A stretch of DNA of 64,000 bases from Cyanobium sp. M30B3 (GCA_018399015.1 CP073761.1:1798001-1862000), one strand, 5' to 3'; shown: positions 12,329 through 21,156, counted from the stretch's first letter. Notes: generated by a model not told the origin, from the sequence alone. A program made the numbers and translations.

Positions 12329-12832
12329 TCATGCGTTGCCTTCATGCTTACGCATGGCGCGATCAGGCAGGGGGTTCGCGGCCAGCAGCTGCCGGCCCCG
12401 GGCCACCAGCGCCGTGATCCTGGCCGGATCGGCCGCAGGTCGCTCGCCGCGCTCCACTGCCCTGTAGAGGTCGGCCACGGCCCAGGCGGCACTGGCCGGA
12501 TCGGCCGCAAAGCGCGGAATCAGATGCAGGTGCAGATGGGGCGCTCCCTCGCCGAAGGCAATCGCGTACACGCGATCGCAACCGCTCAACTCCCGCACCA
12601 GTTGGCTGGCGGCCCGCACCGCCACACCCCAGCTGGCCGCCTCCTGATCCGTGAAGTCCAGCGGTCCACCCAGATGCCGGCGGGCATCCAGAAGCAGCCA
12701 ACCTTCCACAGGGGCAGGCAGGGGGTGGTGGCGCAGCAGCCAGAGGTCGCTGCGGGCGATCTCCAACGCCGAGGCCAGGGCGACGTCACCGTGGAGGCGG
12801 CAGATTGAACAGGACGTTGGGTCCGTGGCCAT
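12329..12832 (-). CDS. HIT family protein
   Basis: 167-residue histidine-triad nucleotide hydrolase or transferase family member. The triad is HLHLHLIPR near residues 104-112. An N-terminal CSICRLH (two Cys) could bind zinc, as in several HIT subfamilies. Likely acts on nucleoside phosphoramidates or dinucleotides, but the substrate is unknown. It lies three bases from the upstream YjbQ gene and is probably in one transcript with it. It is unrelated in layout to the HNH-HIT fusion at 57056. Confidence 0.88.
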   Translation of the reverse strand: MATDPTSCSICRLHGDVALASALEIARSDLWLLRHHPLPAPVEGWLLLDARRHLGGPLDFTDQEAASWGVAVRAASQLVRELSGCDRVYAIAFGEGAPHLHLHLIPRFAADPASAAWAVADLYRAVERGERPAADPARITALVARGRQLLAANPLPDRAMRKHEGNA

Positions 12833-12834
12833 GC

Positions 12835-13293
12835 CTACTCGCCGATCAGGTGCAGGCTGAGGCGGCGCTGACTGCCCAGCCGCCGGTGCTCCCAGAGATA
12901 CACCGCCTGCCAGGTGCCCAGCAGCAACCGCCCGCGCTCGAAGCTCAGCTGCAGGCTGGTGGCGGTGAGGGCGGTGCGGATGTGGGCGGGCATGTCGTCG
13001 GGCCCCTCGTCGTCATGCAGGTAGGCGCGGCGCTCACCGCTGGGCACCAGCTCGTCTAGGAACGTGGCCAGGTCCTGCAGCACCCGCGGGTCGGCGTTCT
13101 CGTTCACCATGAGGCTGCAGCTGGTGTGCAGGCACACCAGGGTGGCCACCCCCTGGCGCAGGCCACTGGCGGCGATCTCGCTGTTGAGGGCGGCGGTGAT
13201 GGCGATGAAACCGGCGCCGCTGGTGCTGAGGCTGAGCACCTGCAGGTGTTGGCGCAGCACAGACGAACCGCAGGCGATAGGCCTCACTAGCAT
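12835..13293 (-). CDS. YjbQ family protein (UPF0047)
   Basis: 152-residue protein with the YjbQ core: GVATLVCLHTSCSLMVNENADP, DLATFLDELVP, HDDEGPDDMPAHIRTALTATSLQLSFERGRLLLGTWQAVYLWEHR. Members have weak thiamine-phosphate synthase activity when tested; their main role is unsettled. The His and Glu residues in HTSCS, NENAD and DMPAH fit the metal site of the family. The start at 13293 gives family length; the same frame continues upstream without homology. It is divergent from the flavoprotein gene at 13318 with only 24 bases between, so promoters overlap the coding starts. Confidence 0.9.
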   Translation of the reverse strand: MLVRPIACGSSVLRQHLQVLSLSTSGAGFIAITAALNSEIAASGLRQGVATLVCLHTSCSLMVNENADPRVLQDLATFLDELVPSGERRAYLHDDEGPDDMPAHIRTALTATSLQLSFERGRLLLGTWQAVYLWEHRRLGSQRRLSLHLIGE

Positions 13294-13317
13294 CGCGCCA
13301 GTGCGGCTCCACGCCAG

Positions 13318-14910
13318 ATGGCCAAGGACGGCGGCAGGCCGGATCTGGGCGCGCCCGATCTGATCGTGGTGGGCAGCGGCCTGGGCGGCCTCTGCGCCGG
13401 GGCGATCGCCGCCCGCCATGGCCTGGAGGTGCTGGTGTTGGAGGCCCACAGCCAGCCCGGCGGGGCCGCCCATGGCTTTGAACGCCGCGGCTTCCAATTC
13501 GAATCAGGTCCTTCGCTGTGGTCGGGGCTGGGCCGCTGGCCCAGCAGCAACCCGCTCACCCAGGTGCTCGCGGCGGTCGGCGAGACGCTGCCGGTGGCCA
13601 CGTATCACGATTGGGGCCTGCTGCTGCCGGAGGGGCGGTTGCGGGTGGGGGTGGGTCTGGAGCCCTTCCTGGCGATGCTGCGGGAGCTGCGCGGCGGGGC
13701 CGTGGCCGACGAATGGGCCGCCTTCATGGCCTGGCTGGAGCCCAGCTGCCGGGCGGCCCGCTCCCTGCCGCTGCTGGCGCTGCGGCCCGGGCTGGGGCTG
13801 GCCAGCACCCTCGGCGGCCAGGCCCTGGGGCTGCTCAGCCAGGCCCCGAGGCTCGCGGCCCTGGGGGGCAGCTTCGGGCCGATGGCCCGGCGCCATCTGC
13901 GCGATCCCTTCCTGCTGCACTGGGTGGAGCTGCTCAGCTTTCTGATCTCCGGACTGCCGCTGGATCAGACCAGCGCGGCGGCGATGGCCACCCTGTTCGG
14001 CGAGTGGTTCGAACCCGGCGCCTGCCTCGACTATCCGATCGGCGGCAGCGCCGCCGTGGCTGCCGCCCTGGTGCGCGGCCTGGAGCGCCACGGCGGCCGA
14101 CTGCGCACCGGCGCGGCGGTGGAACAGGTGCTGGTGGAGGGCGGCAGGGCCAGCGGCGTGCGGCTGGTGGGAGGGGAAACCATCCAGGCCCGCCGCGGCG
14201 TGATCGCCAACACCAGCCCCTGGGATCTGCTCAACCTGCTGCCCGCCGGCGTGGTGCCCGAGCGCTGGCGGCGCCAGCAGGCGGCCACCCCGGCCTGCGC
14301 CAGCTTCCTGCACTGGCACCTGGGCCTGAGAGGCGACAGCGATCTGGCCGATCTGCCGGTGCATCACGTGTGGGTGGGCGACTGGCAGCGGGGGATCACG
14401 GCCGAGCGCAACGTGGTGGTGCTGTCGATGCCATCACTGCTCGACCCAGCCATGGCGCCGACAGGGCACCAGGTGCTGCACGGCTACACGCCGGCCAACG
14501 AACCCTGGGAGCTGTGGCGGGATCTGGACCAGGGCAGCCCCGCCTACGCCGCCCTGAAGGCCGAGCGCTGCGGCATCTTTCAGCAGGTGCTCGATCCGCT
14601 GATCCCTGACTGGCGCGACCGACTGGTGCTGGAACTGCAGGGCACGCCGCTCACCCACCGCCAGTACCTGCGGGTGCACCAGGGCAGCTACGGCCCCGCC
14701 TGGCCGGCGGATCGGGGGCCGTTTCCCGGTGGCCAGACGCCGGTCGCCAACCTGGTGCTCTGCGGCGCCGGCAGCTTTCCGGGCATCGGTGTTCCGCCAG
14801 TGGCGGTGAGCGGGGCCATGGCCGCCCACCGCTTTGTGGCGGCCCGGCAGCAGCGCCAGCTGCTCGCCGAGCTACAGCTGGGGCTGGGTGGGCCGGCTGC
14901 CTCTGCCTAG
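13318..14910 (+). CDS. Carotene isomerase / phytoene desaturase-like flavoprotein
   Basis: 530-residue FAD-dependent oxidoreductase of the CrtISO/CrtI superfamily. The N-terminal dinucleotide fold reads DLIVVGSGLGGLCAGAIAARHGLEVLVLEAHSQPGGAAH, the classical GxGxxG followed by E and the PGG motif. The C-terminal FAD-contact region is VLCGAGSFPGIGVPPVAVSGAMAAHRF. The size suits a carotene cis-trans isomerase or a related ketolase or desaturase. The genome probably also has a main crtISO elsewhere, so I leave the gene symbol blank. Start ATG at 13318; the next gene begins 25 bases downstream. Confidence 0.8.
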   Translation: MAKDGGRPDLGAPDLIVVGSGLGGLCAGAIAARHGLEVLVLEAHSQPGGAAHGFERRGFQFESGPSLWSGLGRWPSSNPLTQVLAAVGETLPVATYHDWGLLLPEGRLRVGVGLEPFLAMLRELRGGAVADEWAAFMAWLEPSCRAARSLPLLALRPGLGLASTLGGQALGLLSQAPRLAALGGSFGPMARRHLRDPFLLHWVELLSFLISGLPLDQTSAAAMATLFGEWFEPGACLDYPIGGSAAVAAALVRGLERHGGRLRTGAAVEQVLVEGGRASGVRLVGGETIQARRGVIANTSPWDLLNLLPAGVVPERWRRQQAATPACASFLHWHLGLRGDSDLADLPVHHVWVGDWQRGITAERNVVVLSMPSLLDPAMAPTGHQVLHGYTPANEPWELWRDLDQGSPAYAALKAERCGIFQQVLDPLIPDWRDRLVLELQGTPLTHRQYLRVHQGSYGPAWPADRGPFPGGQTPVANLVLCGAGSFPGIGVPPVAVSGAMAAHRFVAARQQRQLLAELQLGLGGPAASA

Positions 14911-14935
14911 CATCTCCAGAGACCACCGCCGCGCC

Positions 14936-15232
14936 ATGCCTGTTGCTCGCCGTCTTCAGCAGCTGATCCAGCCCCTCACAACACCGCTGGTCGCCCGGGT
15001 AGGGCTGGCCGGCTGCGGCCTGGCCGCCCTGGTGCTGGCCACGGCCCAACCGGCCCTGGCCCAGCGGGTGGTGCCCAAGATCGGCTCGATCTGCCCCATG
15101 GGCTACGTGGATCTGTTCAACGGCACCTGCAGCACCCTGGGCCTGATGACCTACACCCTGCGCCCCACCGAAGGCGAGGCCTGCCTGGAGGGCTGGATGA
15201 ACGTGGGCGGCGGCTACTGCCGCAAGAAGTGA
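14936..15232 (+). CDS. Small secreted Cys-containing protein
   Basis: 98 residues. A long signal peptide (basic MPVARRLQQL, hydrophobic CGLAALVLATAQPALA, cleavage after ALA) precedes a mature domain of about 55 residues with four Cys (SICPMGYVD, GTCSTLG, GEACLEGW, GYCRKK) and repeated Gly-Tyr/Trp units. Likely two disulfides and an extracytoplasmic location. Function unknown. The stop overlaps the ATG of the downstream DCC-family gene by one base, implying coupling; DCC proteins belong to the thiol-oxidoreductase clan, which fits a Cys-containing secreted partner, but this is inference. Confidence 0.65.
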   Translation: MPVARRLQQLIQPLTTPLVARVGLAGCGLAALVLATAQPALAQRVVPKIGSICPMGYVDLFNGTCSTLGLMTYTLRPTEGEACLEGWMNVGGGYCRKK

Positions 15233-15666
15233 TGGCGGCCTGCACCCAGGTGTCCCAGGCCGAGCTCACCGTGCTCTACGACGGGGCCTGCCCGCTCTGC
15301 TGCCGCGAGGTGCGTCTGCTGCGCCGCCGCGACCAGCAGCACAACGGCAACAGCCCACGCCTGGCCTTCGTGGACATCGACGCCGCCGACTACGTGCCGG
15401 CCGACTACGCCGGCATCGACTACCGCCAGGCCATGGGCCGGATCCATGCGATCGGCTCCACTGGCGAAGTGGTGAGGGACCTGGCGGTGTTCCGACAGGC
15501 CTATGCCCTGGTGGGACTGGGCTGGCTGCTCGCCCCCAGTGGCTGGCCGCTGCTCAATCGCCTGGCCGATGCTCTCTATGGCCTCTGGGCCCTCTGGCGA
15601 CTGCCGATCACAGGCCGGGGCAACCTGGAGCAGCTCTGCCAGCAGCGCTGCCGCCTGCCGGGTTGA
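15232..15666 (+). CDS. DCC family thiol-disulfide oxidoreductase-like protein (DUF393)
   Basis: 144-residue protein with the family hallmark DGACPLCCREV near residue 18, a DxxCxxC motif, and the downstream FVDIDAADY and GRIHAIGSTGEVVRDLAVF. Members are thioredoxin-fold proteins of mostly untested function. ATG at 15232 overlaps the previous stop; a GTG three bases upstream is the alternative. Coupled to the small secreted protein before it and convergent with the photolyase gene 12 bases later. Confidence 0.85.
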   Translation: MAACTQVSQAELTVLYDGACPLCCREVRLLRRRDQQHNGNSPRLAFVDIDAADYVPADYAGIDYRQAMGRIHAIGSTGEVVRDLAVFRQAYALVGLGWLLAPSGWPLLNRLADALYGLWALWRLPITGRGNLEQLCQQRCRLPG

Positions 15667-15678
15667 AGGCGAAAGCCC

Positions 15679-17238
15679 TCAACACTCCAGGTCGAGCTGC
15701 AGCTGGCCGGGGGCTCCAACGTCCCGGCTGCGCCGGCGCCGGTGCGGGCCGGAACCCGTGGCCGGCAGCCCGGCGCGCCGGGAACCATGGCGCTGCTGGA
15801 TGGCATCGGCCAGGGCCGCGAAGCCCAGCTCCTGGCGGCGGGCATGGATGCGCTCGCGCGCCTGGCGGGCCGCTTCGTCCGGCTCCACGATCGGTGCCGG
15901 ATAGTCGCGGCCCAGCTGCCAGCCCAGCTGGCGCTGCAGCAGGGGATCGAGCAGCCAGGGCTGGTGCAGGAACACCGCCGGCAGGGGCGCCAGCTCCGGC
16001 AGCCAGCGGCGAATGAATTGGCCGTCGGGGTCGTGGTCGAGGCCCTGCTTGATCGGGTTGTAGATGCGCACGGTGTTGATGCCGGTGGTGCCGGACTGCA
16101 TCTGGCACTGGCTCCAGTGGATGCCGGGCTCGTAGTCCACAAACCGCCGCGCCAGCACCAGGCCGGTGGCGCGCCAGGGCAGCCAGAGGTGGTAGCTCGC
16201 CACCGACATCACCATGGCGCGCATGCGGAAGTTGAGCCAGCCCGTGGCGGCCAGGGCGCGCATGCAGGCATCCACGAAGGGCAGGCCGGTGCGCCCCTCG
16301 CTCCAGGCGGCCAGCCGCTCGGCCTGGGGCAGGGCCAGCCAGTCGGCTTCGCCGTCGCGCAGGCCGGTGGTGAGCGGGTGCAGCTCGCGAAACTCCAGAT
16401 CGGGCTGGCTCTCCAGTTTCTGAATGAAGTGGCAGTGCCAGTGCAGGCGCTCATCGAAGGCGCGGCGGCTGCGGCGCGGCATGGCCTGGGCCGAGCGGCA
16501 GGCCTGCACCACCTCCCGCAGCGACAGGCTGCCCCAGGCCAGGTGGGGCGAGAGGCGCGAGCAGCTGCGGAAGGCCGTGTTGGGGCTGGACAGTTCGCGC
16601 TGATAGGCCTGGCCCCGCTCCACCAGGAAACTCTCCAGCAGGGCCAGGCCGCGGCAGCGGCCGCCCCGCTGGCGCTGGGGGCAGGGGTCGGCGGCCAGGC
16701 CCAGCTCCGCCGCGGTGGGGAGGTGTCCCGGATCCACAGGGGGCAAGGGGTGCAGCGCCGTCGGGGGCGGGCTGGGGGGGTCGGCCATCTGCGACTCCCA
16801 ACGCCGGGCCCAGCCGTCGCGGCTGGCCAGCCGGCGCACCACGCCGAACTGGGGCAGCTCACACCAGGGGATGCCATGGGCCCGGGCCCAGGCCGCCACC
16901 CGCCGGTCGCGGCCGTAGGTCCAGCCGTTGCCGGTTTCCTCGTGGCTCCACAGCCCGGCCACCCCCAGCTGGCGCCGGGCGCGCTCCAGCACGGCCACCA
17001 CGTCCCCGCAGCGCACCACCAGGGGCTGGCCCAGGGCGGCCAGGGCCGCGCGCAACTCCTCGGCACACTCGGCGGCAAAGGCCCACTGGCGCGCCGAGGC
17101 GTCCGGCTGGCGCCACAACTCCGGCTCCACCACCAGCAGCGGCAGCACCGGCCCGCGGGCACTGGCCTGCAGCAGCGGCCGGTGGTCGCTCACCCGCAGG
17201 TCGCGCTTGAACCACACCACCTGCACGCCGTCCATCAT
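15679..17238 (-). CDS. Cryptochrome / deoxyribodipyrimidine photolyase family protein
   Basis: 519-residue flavoprotein. The N-terminal alpha/beta antenna domain begins VQVVWFKRDLRVSDHRPL; the C-terminal FAD domain includes AWGSLSLREVVQACR, GLPFVDACMRALAATGWLNFRMR, and SQCQMQSGTTGINTVRIYNP with the FAD-loop Asp in DHDPDGQFIRRWLPEL. Repairs UV pyrimidine dimers with blue light, or acts as a photoreceptor; sequence alone does not settle which. The two Met codons at 17238 and 17235 are good starts because VWFKRDLR is normally within the first ten residues. Confidence 0.9.
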   Translation of the reverse strand: MMDGVQVVWFKRDLRVSDHRPLLQASARGPVLPLLVVEPELWRQPDASARQWAFAAECAEELRAALAALGQPLVVRCGDVVAVLERARRQLGVAGLWSHEETGNGWTYGRDRRVAAWARAHGIPWCELPQFGVVRRLASRDGWARRWESQMADPPSPPPTALHPLPPVDPGHLPTAAELGLAADPCPQRQRGGRCRGLALLESFLVERGQAYQRELSSPNTAFRSCSRLSPHLAWGSLSLREVVQACRSAQAMPRRSRRAFDERLHWHCHFIQKLESQPDLEFRELHPLTTGLRDGEADWLALPQAERLAAWSEGRTGLPFVDACMRALAATGWLNFRMRAMVMSVASYHLWLPWRATGLVLARRFVDYEPGIHWSQCQMQSGTTGINTVRIYNPIKQGLDHDPDGQFIRRWLPELAPLPAVFLHQPWLLDPLLQRQLGWQLGRDYPAPIVEPDEAARQARERIHARRQELGFAALADAIQQRHGSRRAGLPATGSGPHRRRRSRDVGAPGQLQLDLEC

Positions 17239-17303
17239 CGCCCGCCAACGCGGTGCCCTCGCCAGTGCACCTGGAGCCATCCTGGCGCCATAGCATCTGG
17301 GCC

Positions 17304-17861
17304 ATGGGTTTCCGCTTCCGCCGCTCCAGCCGTCTGGGCCCCGTGCGGCTCAACTTCAGCAAGAACGGGCTGAGCTCAATCAGCCTGGGCGGCCGTGGCG
17401 CATCCCTGAACATTCCGGTGAATCGCCGCGGCGGCACCCGCACCACCGTGGGCCTGCCCGGCACCGGCCTGAGCTGGAGCTGGGAGCAGGAGGGCCCCGC
17501 CCGCCAGCCCGCCGGCCCCGCGGAGGGGCTGCCCAACAGCCGCCGCCTGCGGCCAGGGCAGCTGGAGGCGTTCAAGCAGTCGGTGCTGGCCCTGCTCAAC
17601 GGGCAGCTGTTCGGCAGCGGCTGCCTGGGCGAGGCGCTCTGGCAACAGGGGCTGGTGGGCAAGCTGCTGGGCGAGGCCCAGCTCGGTGGTCGCCTGCGGG
17701 AGCAGCTGGGGGTGATCGAAAGCCCCCAGGCACTGGAGCGTTATCTGCTGCGCGCCCAGAGCCAGGACGACACCAAACGCCGTGCCCAGCGCGCCGTGGC
17801 GGCGGTGCGCGAGGCCAGCCGCCTGGCGCGGGAGCGGGGCTGGCAGCCGGCTGCGGATTGA
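17304..17861 (+). CDS. DUF4236 domain protein
   Basis: 185 residues. The N-terminus MGFRFRRSSRLGPVRLNFSKNGLSSISLGGRGASLNI matches DUF4236, a short beta-rich N-terminal domain of unknown role, including its Gly-Thr-Gly-Leu end (VGLPGTGLSWSW). The C-terminal two thirds is a Gln/Leu/Arg-rich helical region with no recognisable family. Overlaps the following SDR gene at TGATG, so the two are likely coupled. Confidence 0.75.
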   Translation: MGFRFRRSSRLGPVRLNFSKNGLSSISLGGRGASLNIPVNRRGGTRTTVGLPGTGLSWSWEQEGPARQPAGPAEGLPNSRRLRPGQLEAFKQSVLALLNGQLFGSGCLGEALWQQGLVGKLLGEAQLGGRLREQLGVIESPQALERYLLRAQSQDDTKRRAQRAVAAVREASRLARERGWQPAAD

Positions 17862-18844
17862 TGCAGAGCCGCCACATCCTGATCACCGGTGCCAGTTCCG
17901 GCATCGGCCTGGCGGCTGCCCGGCAGCTGGCCAGGGCCGGCCACCGCCTCACCCTGCCCTGCCGCAGCCAGACCAGGGTCGACGCCCTGGCCGAGGTGAT
18001 GGCCAAGGACGGGGGGATCGCCCAGGTGAGCTCACCCCTCGGCGATCTGGCCGACCTGGCCAGCGTGGAGACCCTGGCGGCCGGGCTGCTGCAGGACGGC
18101 AGACCGATCGACACCCTGGTGCTCAATGCCGGCCTGCAGTACAGCGGTGCCAGCGCACCGCGCTGGTCGCCCCAGGGCTTCGAGCTCACCCTGGCGGTGA
18201 ACCACCTGGCCCACCAATCCCTGCTGCAGCGGCTGCTGCCCCTGGTGCTGGCCAGCCCCCGGCCCCGGGTGGTGGTCACCGCCTCGGAGGTGCACGACCC
18301 CACCACCCCCGGCGGCCGGGTGGGCCTGGCGGCGGGCGTCGGCACTCTGGAGGGACTGCGCCAGGGACCCGGGGCGGCGATGGTGAATGGCACAAGCCCC
18401 TTCAACGCCGAGAAGGCCTACAAGGACAGCAAGCTCTGCAACCTGCTGATGGCCCGCGCCCTGGCCAACCAGCACCGGCAACTTCCAGTGCTGGCCTGGA
18501 GCCCCGGCCTGGTGATTCCCCGCGGCGGCGGTGGTTTCTTTCGCTACAGCCGCGAGCACAATCCCCTCGGCCAGGCCCTGTTTGCTCTGCTGGCCCGCGA
18601 CCTGCTGCGGCTCAGCGAAACCCCGGCCCGCGCCGGTGCCCTCCTGGCCGGCCTGGCCGCTGATCAGGCGCCGGCGACCGGGTTCAGCTACCGCAGCAAT
18701 CGCCTGGTGGGCCCGGGCCAGCTGCGCTTCGAAGAGCGTGAACCCAGTGCCGAAGCCAGTGACGACGCCCTGGCCGCGCAACTCTGGCAGCTCAGTGCAG
18801 CATTGGTGGGCCTGCAGGCCGATCAGACCCTGAACCGCCACTGA
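17861..18844 (+). CDS. POR-like short-chain dehydrogenase/reductase
   Basis: 327-residue SDR resembling light-dependent protochlorophyllide reductase. The nucleotide motif is ILITGASSGIGLAAARQL; the catalytic Tyr and Lys sit in AYKDSKLCNLLM, nearly the POR signature. The C-terminus (LWQLSAALVGLQ) is also POR-like. The POR active-site Cys, usual in a PGC motif, is replaced: here the segment reads AWSPGLVIPRGGG. It is therefore probably a paralogue and not the main chlorophyll enzyme. A TTG three bases upstream of the chosen ATG is possible. In an operon with the DUF4236 gene. Confidence 0.75.
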   Translation: MQSRHILITGASSGIGLAAARQLARAGHRLTLPCRSQTRVDALAEVMAKDGGIAQVSSPLGDLADLASVETLAAGLLQDGRPIDTLVLNAGLQYSGASAPRWSPQGFELTLAVNHLAHQSLLQRLLPLVLASPRPRVVVTASEVHDPTTPGGRVGLAAGVGTLEGLRQGPGAAMVNGTSPFNAEKAYKDSKLCNLLMARALANQHRQLPVLAWSPGLVIPRGGGGFFRYSREHNPLGQALFALLARDLLRLSETPARAGALLAGLAADQAPATGFSYRSNRLVGPGQLRFEEREPSAEASDDALAAQLWQLSAALVGLQADQTLNRH

Positions 18845-19026
18845 GTCTGAATGGCCCGCCAATTCACCCACCCTGAGGGTGCGCTCCCCTGCCGATTGAC
18901 AGGTCAGTGCCAGTCACGGTGACCCTCAGGTGTTAGCCGATACTCAACTGATCCAGCCGCAGCGGGATTGGGGCTTGCACTTAGATCTTCACTTGCTAAG
19001 GTGTAGGCAGATCTATATCTCACATC

Positions 19027-19392
19027 ATGCTGACTGGTTCCGAACTCCTGGCCAAGGTCAAGGAGCTGGGAGATGCCTCCAAATCTGAACTGGTGCGCGA
19101 GTGCGGCTATGTGAGCACCAAGAAGGATGGCAGTGAGCGCCTCAACTTCACCGCCTTCTATGAAGCCCTGCTGGAGGCCAAAGGCCTCAGCCTGGGGAGC
19201 GAAGCATCGGCTCGCGGCAAGGGCGGGCGCAAGCTCAGCTATGTGGCCACCGTGCAGGGCAACGGCAACCTGCTGGTGGGGAAGGCCTACACGGCCATGC
19301 TGGGGCTCGAACCCGGCCATGAGTTCGAGATCAAGCTGGGCCGCAAGCAGATCAAGCTCATCCCAGTGGGCGGCAGCGAAGAGGAGGAGTGA
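19027..19392 (+). CDS. Cyanobacterial AbrB-like regulator, copy 1
   Basis: 121-residue DNA-binding protein of the cyAbrB type, in which the AbrB-like domain is C-terminal. MLTGSELLAKVKELGDASKSELVRECGYVS and FTAFYEALLEAKG form the N-terminal part; the beta domain is KLSYVATVQGNGNLLVGKAYTAMLGLEPGHEFEIKLGRKQIKL. Family members regulate nitrogen and carbon genes and hydrogenase in other cyanobacteria. Very close to copy 3 (32877) and more distant from copy 2 (30915). Upstream there is a TTGCAC box at 18975 and an AGATCTA motif 18 bases before the ATG, possible promoter or operator parts. Confidence 0.93.
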   Translation: MLTGSELLAKVKELGDASKSELVRECGYVSTKKDGSERLNFTAFYEALLEAKGLSLGSEASARGKGGRKLSYVATVQGNGNLLVGKAYTAMLGLEPGHEFEIKLGRKQIKLIPVGGSEEEE

Positions 19393-19497
19393 CGCGACCG
19401 ACGTCGGCCGGCGAACCCCATCGACAGGCGTCCAGCTGCAGGCCACCCCTGGCGGGGGAAGAGACAGGCAGCTGGTTTAAATGAGGCTGGATTCAAC

Positions 19498-19514
19498 GAC
19501 GCTTTGAAAGCGTC
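19498..19514. terminator. Perfect hairpin between convergent genes
   Basis: GACGCTTT-G-AAAGCGTC, an eight-base perfect stem with one central base, touching the stop of the minus-strand TM2 gene. It lacks a long T tract, so bidirectional termination is possible but not certain. Confidence 0.45.
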
Positions 19515-19938
19515 AATGAAGCTGGTACAGCACGGAACCGCTCTCACTGATGGTCTGCCTCAAGAGCCCCTGGGCCGCCATCTCCTCCACCACCCGGCGG
19601 ATCGTCTCTGAAGGCTCTCCGGTAGCCAGGATGAAGTGGGCCAGGGATGCGGGCTCATGCTCACAGCGCCTGAGAATCTGCTGTTCCAGTGTGAGCTCGG
19701 GCAGCGAAACACCCCTGGCCGGATTACTGCGCTCCACCAGTCCGGGAATCAGAAACAGGTCGATCAGCTGGGCCACGCCACAGAAACCGAAACTCAGCAG
19801 GTAGAGGGTTCCCACCAGCGTCTGTCCCAGGTAAAAGCGCTGCAGGCCGCACACCCCCAGCAGCGAAGCACACCACAGCAAGTAAGCCGTTCCCGTCTCC
19901 CGTCTGGCCATCCGACTCAGGCGACCGGCAAGGGTCAA
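19513..19938 (-). CDS. TM2 domain protein with C-terminal helical domain
   Basis: 141 residues. The TM2 domain spans about residues 14-70: LLWCASLLGVCGLQRFYLGQ, then YLLSFGFCGVAQLIDLFLIP, two membrane helices with the conserved GLxRFYLG turn. The C-terminal part (TLEQQILRRCEHEPASLAHFI to the end) looks like a winged-helix-type domain (SETIRRVVEEMAAQGLLRQ). Such domains are appended to cyanobacterial TM2 proteins; role unknown. Met10 (position 19911) is an alternative start. Convergent with copy 1 of cyAbrB. Confidence 0.75.
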   Translation of the reverse strand: MTLAGRLSRMARRETGTAYLLWCASLLGVCGLQRFYLGQTLVGTLYLLSFGFCGVAQLIDLFLIPGLVERSNPARGVSLPELTLEQQILRRCEHEPASLAHFILATGEPSETIRRVVEEMAAQGLLRQTISESGSVLYQLH

Positions 19939-20584
19939 TAGTTTAGGAGTTTGTGGCCGATAGGAGCCGCCTCGATCTCTGCCTCTCGGGCAGCTCAGCC
20001 ATTCGTCACTGCCGACTCGGCCGTCTGAGCAAGCTCGACCTGTTCAGCCACTGGTGCAGCCGCGTGCTCTGGGGCGTCAACGTTGGCTCGGGCCCCATCT
20101 CTCTCCTCCTGACGTTGACGTGTCGAAGCAGTGGAGGTGTCCAGGTCCATCTGCGTACCAGAAGACGGATCGAGAGCCTGAATCCGCCCTGTGCTTGCCG
20201 ATGACGCCCCCCTGAGTGGTTCAGCTGCCGCCGCATTTGTTTGCAGAAACTGGATCACGGATATCCAGTGGCTGAGGGGTGGGCAGGCAGGCCCCATTCC
20301 GGTATAGCTGGCCTCATGCAGCAAGACTGCAGCAGCCCCGCCGTAGAGGCACATCGGGAGCAACCGCACTTCAATGTGCTGAATAAGGTGCTGCTATCAA
20401 TCCTTTGACTGGGCAATGAGATCAGCAATGCTCCTGTTCGTGAGCATGATTCGACTTACAGCAGTTGCAAGCTGCGGCAGATGTTCGGTTGAGCTGCTGA
20501 ATGGTGGCACTGAACGCTGTTTGGAACCTAAAACGTGAACGGGCAGTTTGCACTGTCCATTCTCACATCTCTGGAGATCATTCC
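19939..20584. other. 646-bp intergenic region upstream of the peptide cluster
   Basis: No gene is supported here. A minus-strand open frame at 19995-20369 is Ala/Thr/Gln rich, without homology or a good ribosome site, and I do not call it. The composition is more AT-rich than the flanks. The last 150 bases before the first GG-leader peptide probably hold its promoter; a GAG-rich ribosome site (CTGGAGATCATTCC) precedes the ATG at 20585. A short imperfect inverted repeat TGCTC-n8-GAGCA lies near 20427. Confidence 0.5.
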
Positions 20585-20842
20585 ATGTCTTCTCTGACTC
20601 TTCTGGCTGATCTGGACGCTGAGCGGGTGAATGGGGGCTGGGGCAAACCCCGTCGTCAGCCCAATGGCTACAAAACCCGCAAGCCCAGCTACAGCAGCAG
20701 CACCGTCAAGACGGCGCGAACCAACCTGGCACAGGGCAACGTGTCCAACAACCTGGCCCTGGGCCTCGGCATCGGCGGCCTCGGCTTCGCCAACGCCAGC
20801 AGCTTCCAGGAGAACGTGGCCTTCATCGCCACTGTGGCCTGA
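20585..20842 (+). CDS. Double-glycine-leader secreted peptide 1
   Basis: 85-residue precursor. An 18-residue leader ends in a double Gly (MSSLTLLADLDAERVNGG), predicted to be cut by the C39 exporter encoded 1 kb downstream. The core starts basic and Ser/Tyr/Lys-rich (WGKPRRQPNGYKTRKPSY) and ends in a Gly/Ala/Asn-rich segment: NLAQGNVSNNLALGLG, then GFANASSFQENVAFIATVA. Peptide 2 repeats this C-terminal pattern. No Cys, so no disulfide or lanthionine chemistry is likely. Role unknown: bacteriocin-like, signal or matrix peptide are all possible. Confidence 0.85.
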   Translation: MSSLTLLADLDAERVNGGWGKPRRQPNGYKTRKPSYSSSTVKTARTNLAQGNVSNNLALGLGIGGLGFANASSFQENVAFIATVA

Positions 20843-20883
20843 GCGCTGATTCATCAACGCAGACCCACCTCTTTTCTTTCAAC

Positions 20884-21150
20884 ATGACAAGTTTCACCCG
20901 TCTCGATGACCGGCAGTGCCAAGCCCTTTCCGGTGGCAGCGGCATGCGCCCCATCTACAAATCCAAGGGCTGCCGCCCGAAGCGTCTGTCTTACCACGTG
21001 TCTACCAAGCACGTGTCCAAGGCCTCGACCAATCTCGCCCAAGGCAACTATGCCTCCAACACTGCACTTGGTCTGGGGCATCTGGTCGGCTTTGCCAACG
21101 CCGAGTCGTTCCAGAGCAACGTTGCCAGCATCATCACCATGGCGGGTTGA
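20884..21150 (+). CDS. Double-glycine-leader secreted peptide 2
   Basis: 88-residue precursor with leader MTSFTRLDDRQCQALSGG. The core (70 residues) is basic at first (MRPIYKSKGCRPKRLSYH) and then repeats the peptide 1 motif: NLAQGNYASNTALGLG and GFANAESFQSNVASIITMAG. One Cys is in the core, one in the leader. It is 41 bases downstream of peptide 1 and 6 upstream of peptide 3, so the genes are co-transcribed. Clearly a paralogue of peptide 1 from a local duplication. Confidence 0.85.
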   Translation: MTSFTRLDDRQCQALSGGSGMRPIYKSKGCRPKRLSYHVSTKHVSKASTNLAQGNYASNTALGLGHLVGFANAESFQSNVASIITMAG

Positions 21151-21156
21151 GGACGT

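Noticed and set aside
19995-20369. Minus-strand open frame of 124 codons
   Set aside because: No homology, Ala/Thr/Gln-rich, no convincing ribosome site; kept only as a comment on the intergenic region.
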